Part shown: positions 1-6,087 of the stretch, piece after piece
Layout of the letters: each line of letters begins with the position of its first letter
Numbering within the stretch: the stretch's first letter is position 1
Assembly: GCA_023420245.1 (NCBI GenBank)
Contig: JAEZWL010000200.1
Coordinates: 1-6,087, forward strand
Direction of reading: 5' to 3'
Length of the DNA: 6,087 nt
Source of the DNA: Bacillota bacterium
Lineage (GTDB): Bacteria > Bacillota > Clostridia > Oscillospirales > Acutalibacteraceae
Position numbers and translations under genes: made by a program
The notes under the pieces: generated by a model
The model's database searches: none
The model's input: the letters and a program-made list of their open reading frames with translations, nothing else
What the model was told of the DNA's origin: nothing

Positions 1-17
1 CATTGTTCATTTATTAT

Positions 18-22
18 AGGAG
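18..22 (+). promoter_or_regulatory. Ribosome binding site of dnaJ
   Basis: AGGAG lies nine bases before a TTG codon at 32-34. It decides the dnaJ start, because TTG followed by GCT GAA gives the usual DnaJ N-terminus (MAEKRDYYEV) and no ATG in frame lies nearby. Confidence 0.8.
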
Positions 23-31
23 TGATTTGGT

Positions 32-1171
32 TTGGCTGAAAAAAGGGATTACTATGAGGTTATGGGCGTGCCGAAAAATGCCACCGATGACGAAATTAAA
101 AAAGCTTACCGAAAGCTGGCAAAAAAATACCACCCGGATTTAAACCCGGGCGACAAAACCGCCGAGGCTAAGTTCAAGGAAGTCAACGAGGCTTATGAGG
201 TGTTATCCGATAAGGATAAGAAAGCACGCTATGATCAGTTCGGCCACGCCGGCGTAGACCCGAACTTTGGCGGCGGCGCCGCCGGAGGAAGCCCGTTCAC
301 GGGCGATATTGATCTGGGCGATATATTCAACAGCTTTTTCGGCGGCTTTGGCGGCGCGCGCTCTGCGAACCCAAACGCACCCCGCCGCGGCAGCGATACC
401 GAGTCGGTGGTAAACATAAGCTTTGAAGAAGCGGCGAAGGGCTGTTCCAAAACCATTTCATACGATAAAATTGAATCCTGCTCCGATTGCGGCGGCAGCG
501 GCGCGGAAAAGGGAACCTCCGCCAAAACCTGCCCCAACTGTAGCGGTACCGGGCAAGTGCGGATTAACCAGCGTACCCCGTTCGGTGTGGTGCAAACCAG
601 CCGGAGCTGCGACCGCTGCGGAGGCTCGGGAAAGGTCATTGATTCCCCTTGCAAGAGCTGCGGCGGTTCCGGACGAGTACGCAGACAAAAAACCATTGAG
701 ATTAACATTCCCGCCGGAATCGACAACGAGCAGGTGCTCAACGTCAGCGGACAGGGCAACGCGGGCAGCAACGGCGGCCCGAGCGGCGACCTCCATGTTT
801 TTGTGAATGTGCGCCCGCATCCGATTTTCGAGCGGCGCGGCAATGATATCTGGTGTGAAATGCCCATTACCTTTACGCAGGCAACGCTCGGCGCGGAAGT
901 GGTCGTACCGACCATCGACGGGCGTGTCAGCTACCAGGTGCACGAGGGCACCCAGCCGGGCGACGTGTTTAAGCTGAAGGGAAAGGGAATCCCCAATCTC
1001 GGCGGCAGGGGACGCGGCGACCAGTTTGTCCAAATCACCATCGAGGTGCCAAAAAACCTTTCGGCACGGCAGAAGGAAATCCTTCAGGAATTCGACAGCG
1101 TCGCCGACGAGAAGAACTACCAGAAGCGCAAAAATTTCTTCGACAAAATCAAGAACATGTTCGGGGAATGA
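32..1171 (+). CDS. dnaJ: Chaperone protein DnaJ (Hsp40), TTG start
   Basis: This is the cytoplasmic co-chaperone that binds unfolded proteins, hands them to DnaK and stimulates DnaK ATPase activity. All type I DnaJ parts are visible in 379 residues, a normal length. The J domain covers about 6-70 with the HPD motif at 34-36. A Gly/Phe-rich linker covers about 71-110. Four CxxCxGxG zinc-binding repeats start at 150, 167, 193 and 207, with all eight cysteines intact. A C-terminal substrate-binding and dimerisation region runs to the end. The start is TTG, supported by AGGAG nine bases upstream. It is probably the last gene of an hrcA-grpE-dnaK-dnaJ operon, but the upstream genes are outside the window, so this and HrcA/CIRCE control are inference. 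No terminator lies directly after the stop; the nearest strong one is about 210 bases downstream. Confidence 0.98.
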   Translation: MAEKRDYYEVMGVPKNATDDEIKKAYRKLAKKYHPDLNPGDKTAEAKFKEVNEAYEVLSDKDKKARYDQFGHAGVDPNFGGGAAGGSPFTGDIDLGDIFNSFFGGFGGARSANPNAPRRGSDTESVVNISFEEAAKGCSKTISYDKIESCSDCGGSGAEKGTSAKTCPNCSGTGQVRINQRTPFGVVQTSRSCDRCGGSGKVIDSPCKSCGGSGRVRRQKTIEINIPAGIDNEQVLNVSGQGNAGSNGGPSGDLHVFVNVRPHPIFERRGNDIWCEMPITFTQATLGAEVVVPTIDGRVSYQVHEGTQPGDVFKLKGKGIPNLGGRGRGDQFVQITIEVPKNLSARQKEILQEFDSVADEKNYQKRKNFFDKIKNMFGE

Positions 1172-1180
1172 TTTTATTCC

Positions 1181-1251
1181 AGTACTCTGTAACCTCTAAA
1201 ACGATAAAATAGACTGCCAATATTCATCTGGATTGGGTGTTACAGAGTACT
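1181..1251. repeat. Perfect 13-bp inverted repeat flanking 45 bp
   Basis: AGTACTCTGTAAC at 1181-1193 is matched by its exact reverse complement GTTACAGAGTACT at 1239-1251. After one mismatch, five more pairs (including two G-T pairs) extend the stem inward. Each outer end carries the self-palindrome AGTACT. No T-run follows on either strand, so it does not look like an intrinsic terminator. It begins ten bases after the dnaJ stop. It may be a small mobile-element remnant (MITE-like) or the ends of a decayed insertion sequence; no target duplication is obvious. Confidence 0.6.
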
Positions 1252-1356
1252 AGACACAGGGTTATTGTGAATCGCCAGCTTTGTGTCGCAAACGCTTTTG
1301 AACAGCTGCTCCAGGAGCACACCCTCAAATTTCTCGCTTACATTGGGATTCGGGCA
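1240..1356 (-). pseudogene. Possible C-terminal remnant of an unknown protein
   Basis: On the minus strand, 38 codons stay open from a stop at 1357-1359 to a TAA at 1240-1242. The product contains EKFEGVLLEQLF followed by KLAIHNNPVS, which reads like natural helical protein. There is no start codon with a ribosome binding site, so it would be only the tail of a lost gene. Its last codons (ACT CTG TAA) lie inside the right arm of the 13-bp inverted repeat, which would fit a gene ending at the edge of a mobile element. I do not recognise the family. An open stretch this short can arise by chance, and the opposite strand is also open over most of it. Confidence 0.2.
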
Positions 1357-1378
1357 TTATCCCGCAGAGTGTTGATAG

Positions 1379-1430
1379 AAACAGCTCCCTTATTTACGGC
1401 ATGAGGCAGTAAATAAGAGAGCTGTTTTTA
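1379..1430. terminator. Strong hairpin terminator, probably bidirectional
   Basis: AAACAGCTCCCTTATTTAC (1379-1397) pairs with 1409-1427 over 19 positions with a single mismatch (1388 against 1418), around an 11-base loop. On the plus strand the stem runs into TTTTTATTATT, a good intrinsic terminator for rightward dnaJ transcripts. On the minus strand it ends in TGTTTCT, a weaker U-tract that could stop leftward transcription from the cupin-like gene. Confidence 0.75.
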
Positions 1431-1573
1431 TTATCTGTCATTTCCCCAGTGACCAGATGCTTTAAGGAAACTTCCTTGAATTTTGCATGCGGGTTGTACG
1501 CAATGCCGTCAGCGCTGACGGTTCCTTCCGTTGTGATGATTGCTCCGTTTTCAAAAAGACTGCCGATTTCCAT
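1394..1573 (-). pseudogene. 3'-truncated cupin-domain protein (N-terminal fragment)
   Basis: The start at 1573 is chosen because GGAGG (1581-1585) lies seven bases upstream; a longer in-frame ATG at 1672 lacks this support. The 59-residue product begins MEIGSLFENGAIITTEG and continues through YNPHAKFKEVSLKHLV. This resembles, from memory, the N-terminal segment of small single-domain cupin proteins of Clostridia, in which a metal-binding histidine-rich barrel should follow. That barrel is missing. From residue 50 the codons lie inside the terminator hairpin (1379-1427), and the stop is in its far arm. The last ten residues (NSSLIYCLMP) are thus translated terminator, a sign that the 3' part was deleted or replaced. 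The fragment cannot form a cupin fold and is probably inactive. A genuine small protein is the alternative, but a stop codon inside a terminator stem argues against it. Confidence 0.6.
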
Positions 1574-1627
1574 TTTCTTACCTCCAAATTGATTTATCCT
1601 AATGATAACAGGGAGCAAAAGAAAAGG

Positions 1628-1655
1628 ATTGTAAGAAATTGCTGTATTCCTGCAA
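1628..1655 (-). promoter_or_regulatory. Candidate promoter of the truncated cupin gene
   Basis: On the minus strand TTGCAG (1650-1655) and TACAAT (1628-1633) are separated by 16 bases. The predicted start site is about 48 bases before the ATG at 1573. The -10 matches the consensus at five of six positions; the -35 matches at only three. The -35 overlaps a small hairpin (CCTGC-6-GCAGG, 1649-1664) that could instead be the weak end of the DUF2971 transcript. Confidence 0.35.
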
Positions 1656-1686
1656 AAAAGCAGGCAGTTCAAAGTCGGCTTTAAGT

Positions 1687-2505
1687 TTACCTAATTGTAT
1701 TTATTAATTTACTCTCTCTTATTTTCATATTCTTATTATATTCGTTTTTTAGTAGTTCAACAATCGTTCGATTGCCCTCGGTAATTTTAGGACTTAGCGT
1801 TATCTGCATTTTTAAAAAGCTACTATCATCTATCATTAGAAAGTAATTTCTAAACGGAAGAGTATAATTGTTATCACGGAATCTATTTAATGCTGTTTGT
1901 AAAACATTGTTACTTTTAATCTCATTTATGCTAACGGGGTTAAAAAACAGTATGTATCGCCACTCATTCTGAAAGTCCCAATATTGATTTTTATGATGCC
2001 CCAGTTGAGTAAGATTAATTGCAATTCTATCTGTAATTAATTGCTTAACAGCTGGTTTCAACTCTTCTGATTTTTTGGTATATGAAACATTCCAAAGTAA
2101 ACTTTTTTTATTAAACTGCGGTACTATATAATACGGTTTGCTTACTTCTTCAATTGGAATTATAAGTTTTACCTTTGGTGTATCTATTGGAAGGACCATA
2201 GGATTACATTTAATATATTCTTCAGTATCGTAAATATATTCTTTGAAAGGACATACTGGAAGCTTTATCCTAACGCCACAGTATAAATCAGAATATATCT
2301 TCCACATGGGTATACTCTCTTTATTAGCTCTAGTCCATGAACTGATAAAAACATACTTTGCAAAATTTTCTGTATCTTCGGCTTCTTCCTCTTGCTTATC
2401 GTCTAAAGCAGTCAAAGGACTAAACATTATTCTCTGTTTCTTTAAAATTAGAGCTAGCTTCTCAACAGTAGTATAATGATATAAAAATTTTGGTTCGCTA
2501 AGCAT
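1687..2505 (-). CDS. DUF2971-type protein, AT-rich accessory gene
   Basis: The 272-residue soluble protein has no signal peptide or membrane segment. It is assigned to DUF2971 by its motif pattern. The N-terminus has FLYHYTTVEKLALIL (7-21), then FSPLTALDD (28-36), VFISSWT (52-58), SIPMWKIYSD (64-73), and WDFQNEWRYIL (176-186). The family's biochemical function is not established to my knowledge, so none is assigned. The His-Tyr-Thr near the start and a conserved Glu (E181) invite comparison with ADP-ribosyltransferase-like folds, which is speculation. Base composition is very different from the neighbours: sampled blocks are 27-32% GC against 57-60% in dnaJ and secA, indicating recent horizontal acquisition. 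The ATG at 2505 has only a weak upstream GGGG (about eight bases away). It follows secA in the same direction with a hairpin between, and no convincing promoter of its own was found. Confidence 0.75.
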   Translation of the reverse strand: MLSEPKFLYHYTTVEKLALILKKQRIMFSPLTALDDKQEEEAEDTENFAKYVFISSWTRANKESIPMWKIYSDLYCGVRIKLPVCPFKEYIYDTEEYIKCNPMVLPIDTPKVKLIIPIEEVSKPYYIVPQFNKKSLLWNVSYTKKSEELKPAVKQLITDRIAINLTQLGHHKNQYWDFQNEWRYILFFNPVSINEIKSNNVLQTALNRFRDNNYTLPFRNYFLMIDDSSFLKMQITLSPKITEGNRTIVELLKNEYNKNMKIRESKLINTIR

Positions 2506-2522
2506 TATATCGCCCCAATTGC

Positions 2523-2562
2523 TATAAGGGCTTCACAATGTTCGCAATGTGAAGCCCTTATA
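2523..2562 (-). terminator. Perfect 15-bp-arm hairpin after secA
   Basis: TATAAGGGCTTCACA (2523-2537) and TGTGAAGCCCTTATA (2548-2562) are exact reverse complements around a 10-base loop. On the secA (minus) strand it begins 11 bases after the stop, where a terminator is expected, but it is followed by GCAATTGGGG rather than a U-run. On the plus strand it is followed by CTTGTTATTTTTTATT, a better tail. It may be a leaky secA terminator, an mRNA 3'-end stabiliser, or the stronger stop for rightward transcription. Confidence 0.55.
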
Positions 2563-2573
2563 CTTGTTATTTT

Positions 2574-5315
<2,742 letters not shown>

Positions 5316-5365
5316 TTAAGTCACCTCAAAAATATAGACGATTCATGCTTTCGCATACAATAAAA

Positions 5366-5374
5366 AGTATAGCA
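5366..5374 (-). promoter_or_regulatory. Extended -10 promoter candidate for secA
   Basis: On the minus strand TGCTATACT reads as an extended -10 (TG-n-TATACT, hexamer at 5366-5371). The A/T-rich -35 region is poorly matched. The start site would be near 5359, giving a 5' leader of about 44 bases. A second TATAAT on the same strand at 5425-5430 lacks a good -35 and is a weaker alternative. Confidence 0.4.
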
Positions 5375-5480
5375 TACAGAGGAATAAAAATAAAGAATAA
5401 TTCGTGAACATTAAATTGCCGTAAATTATATCGTGTATTTCCGTGCTCATTTACAGCTCCCGCCCCCCTCTCCAGGGCAT

Positions 5481-5516
5481 AAAAAAGCAGCGGAACCGCC
5501 GTCCGCCGCTTTTTTT
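5481..5516. terminator. Terminator of the two-helix membrane protein gene, bidirectional-looking
   Basis: GCAGCGG (5487-5493) and CCGCCGC (5503-5509) form a GC-rich stem, extended by six A on the left and seven T on the right. On the minus strand all pairs form (one G-U) and the stem ends in TTTTTT, seven bases after the stop of the leftward gene at 5524. It insulates secA from that gene. The plus strand also ends in a T-run, with one A-C mismatch. Confidence 0.85.
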
Positions 5517-5523
5517 AAGTACA

Positions 5524-5805
5524 TTACTGCGCAGGGGTTAACATGGATGCGAGCATAGCCATCACTGCGCCGCCGACAATCATAGAAATAATTCCCACCG
5601 CTACCATCATAATCAGTGCCGCGCGCGCGTAGTTCTTCTTGTTGATATTGGTGTTTCCGCTAAACGCCCATATCAACAGCATAATAAAGCCTACGACCGG
5701 GATTGCGCTCACGAGCATCATCACGATATAATTGCCAAGGGTAAGCGGGGCGGAAAACTCGTCGACCGCAGAATTTTGCAGTGCTGTGTTGCCTTGTATT
5801 TCCAT
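5524..5805 (-). CDS. Small membrane protein with two transmembrane helices
   Basis: The 93-residue product has a polar N-terminus (1-22) and a first hydrophobic segment at about 25-48 containing AIPVVGFIMLLIWAF. A short polar, basic loop (SGNTNINKKNYARA, 49-62) follows, then a second hydrophobic segment (about 63-87). This pattern, Pro-Val-Val-Gly-Phe then Trp-Ala-Phe then Asn-Thr-Asn then Lys-Lys-Asn-Tyr-Ala-Arg-Ala, recalls a widespread group of uncharacterised Firmicutes proteins. Some of those carry an N-terminal zinc ribbon, which is absent here. The function is unknown. The start is supported by GAGGAGG (5814-5820) eight bases upstream. It is a single-gene unit with its own terminator and an upstream promoter candidate. 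Confidence 0.85.
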   Translation of the reverse strand: MEIQGNTALQNSAVDEFSAPLTLGNYIVMMLVSAIPVVGFIMLLIWAFSGNTNINKKNYARAALIMMVAVGIISMIVGGAVMAMLASMLTPAQ

Positions 5806-5835
5806 TGGAAAGCCCTCCTCTTTTTTGATACTCTT

Positions 5836-5864
5836 TTCATATCATATTTTTATAAAAAGCACAA
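5836..5864 (-). promoter_or_regulatory. Candidate promoter of the two-helix protein gene
   Basis: On the minus strand TTGTGC (5859-5864) and TATGAA (5836-5841) are 17 bases apart. The -10 is preceded by TGA, making an extended -10. The start codon at 5805 lies about 30 bases beyond it, leaving a short leader that contains the ribosome binding site. Confidence 0.45.
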
Positions 5865-5916
5865 GCGTTTTCATTTGTTATTTTAGGGTAAAACTGTTAA
5901 ATTCCGGGCAATGTGT

Positions 5917-5942
5917 TTCTTTAACAAAGCTTTGTTAAAGAA
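5917..5942. repeat. Perfect 26-bp palindrome in the divergent control region
   Basis: The sequence is fully self-complementary about the point between 5929 and 5930, with AAGCTT at the centre and CTTTAACAAAG as half-site. It lies 23 bases upstream of the rightward promoter's -35 and about 50 bases upstream of the leftward promoter's -35. A dimeric regulator binding site serving one or both promoters is the likely reading. An additional GTTAAA at 5895-5900 could pair with the left half. There is no following T-run on either strand, so a terminator is less likely. Confidence 0.6.
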
Positions 5943-5965
5943 TTAATTATCAAATCGGTTTGCTA

Positions 5966-5994
5966 TTGCGAAAAAACAAGAAATGCACTATAAT
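5966..5994 (+). promoter_or_regulatory. Sigma-A type promoter of the rightward gene
   Basis: TTGCGA (5966-5971) and TATAAT (5989-5994) are separated by exactly 17 bases. The -10 is perfect and the -35 matches the consensus at four of six positions. Transcription should begin near 6001, giving a leader of about 47 bases before the ATG at 6048. Confidence 0.8.
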
Positions 5995-6005
5995 AATACG
6001 GTATG

Positions 6006-6018
6006 TTGGTTAAACCAA
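6006..6018 (+). promoter_or_regulatory. Operator-like inverted repeat in the leader
   Basis: TTGGTTAAACCAA is a perfect inverted repeat with a single central base, placed about 5-18 bases after the predicted transcription start. That position suits a repressor operator. In RNA it could also form the top of a stem extended by CGGTAT (5999-6004) with ATACTG, using one G-U pair. Either role is inference. Confidence 0.35.
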
Positions 6019-6047
6019 AGGATACTGAAACCGAAAGGAGTACCGAT

Positions 6048-6087
6048 ATGAATTATTCCCCAGAAGTGGAAAGAATGTGTACTGTTA
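6048..6087 (+). CDS. N-terminus of a probable Fe-S scaffold-like protein (partial)
   Basis: Only 13 complete codons are present before the window ends: MNYSPEVERMCTV. The start is well supported by AAAGGAG (6034-6040) seven bases upstream and a strong promoter. From memory, this beginning matches a conserved clostridial protein of about 230 residues annotated as an iron-sulfur cluster assembly scaffold (NifU-like), usually followed by a gene for a GGGtGRT-type protein. With so few residues the family call is tentative, while the existence of the gene is secure. The following bases outside the window would settle it. Confidence 0.55.
   Translation, partial: MNYSPEVERMCTV

Noticed and set aside
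235..1033. Long open frames on the minus strand and in another plus frame inside dnaJ
   Set aside because: They overlap a complete dnaJ with all zinc-binding cysteines; their products are low-complexity and lack supported starts.
1181..1251. The inverted repeat as the dnaJ terminator
   Set aside because: The loop would be 45 bases and no T-run follows; the hairpin at 1379-1430 is a far better terminator.
1344..1364. Small hairpin GGGAT-9-ATCCC with an alternative CGGG-6-CCCG
   Set aside because: Only four to five pairs and no T-run; likely chance.
1487..1684. 65-codon plus-strand open frame in the island
   Set aside because: No ribosome binding site, and it overlaps the better supported minus-strand cupin fragment and its promoter region.
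1181..2562. CRISPR array, tRNA or rRNA gene in the accessory island
   Set aside because: No regularly spaced repeats, no cloverleaf-like pairing and no rRNA-like segments were seen.
5861..5874. A cre-like catabolite repression site overlapping the -35 of the two-helix protein gene
   Set aside because: TGAAAACGCTTGTG shares the left half and centre of the cre consensus but misses its last conserved bases; too weak to list.

Overview
The window looks like chromosomal DNA from a Gram-positive anaerobe of the class Clostridia, probably the Oscillospirales/Ruminococcaceae side. This is inferred from the housekeeping genes (hand-counted blocks of dnaJ and secA are about 57-60% GC), strong purine-rich ribosome binding sites, a TTG start on dnaJ, and a partial gene at the right edge whose first residues resemble an Fe-S scaffold-like protein common in Clostridia. 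The genus cannot be fixed from the sequence alone.

Layout, left to right. A complete dnaJ (32-1171, +) is probably the last gene of an hrcA-grpE-dnaK-dnaJ heat-shock operon whose upstream part lies outside the window. It faces secA (2574-5315, -), the ATPase of the Sec protein export motor. The roughly 1.4 kb between these convergent genes is accessory DNA. It holds a perfect 13-bp inverted repeat (1181-1251), a possible C-terminal protein remnant (1240-1356, -), and a strong bidirectional-looking terminator hairpin (1379-1430). It also holds a cupin-like gene with its own ribosome binding site that runs straight into that hairpin and is therefore probably 3'-truncated (1394-1573, -). Last comes an AT-rich gene (about 27-32% GC in sampled blocks) for a DUF2971-type protein (1687-2505, -), followed by a perfect 15-bp-arm hairpin (2523-2562) just downstream of secA.

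Right of secA are its promoter region, a GC-rich bidirectional-looking terminator, and a small two-helix membrane protein gene (5524-5805, -). A divergent control region then holds promoters on both strands, a perfect 26-bp palindrome (5917-5942) and an operator-like 13-bp inverted repeat (6006-6018). The last 40 bases are the start of a rightward gene (6048 onward) whose N-terminus resembles the Fe-S scaffold-like partner of the GGGtGRT protein.

The core genes belong to protein folding and export: DnaJ delivers unfolded proteins to DnaK, and SecA drives preproteins through SecYEG. The DUF2971 gene and truncated cupin appear to be later arrivals in a tolerant site between converging housekeeping genes. 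The DUF2971 gene has no clear promoter and sits in the same direction 68 bases beyond secA, so it may depend on read-through of the secA hairpin. I did not find an obvious complete new multi-gene system. The best candidates for follow-up are the DUF2971 gene, the debris-like island around it, and the palindromic control region at the right end.
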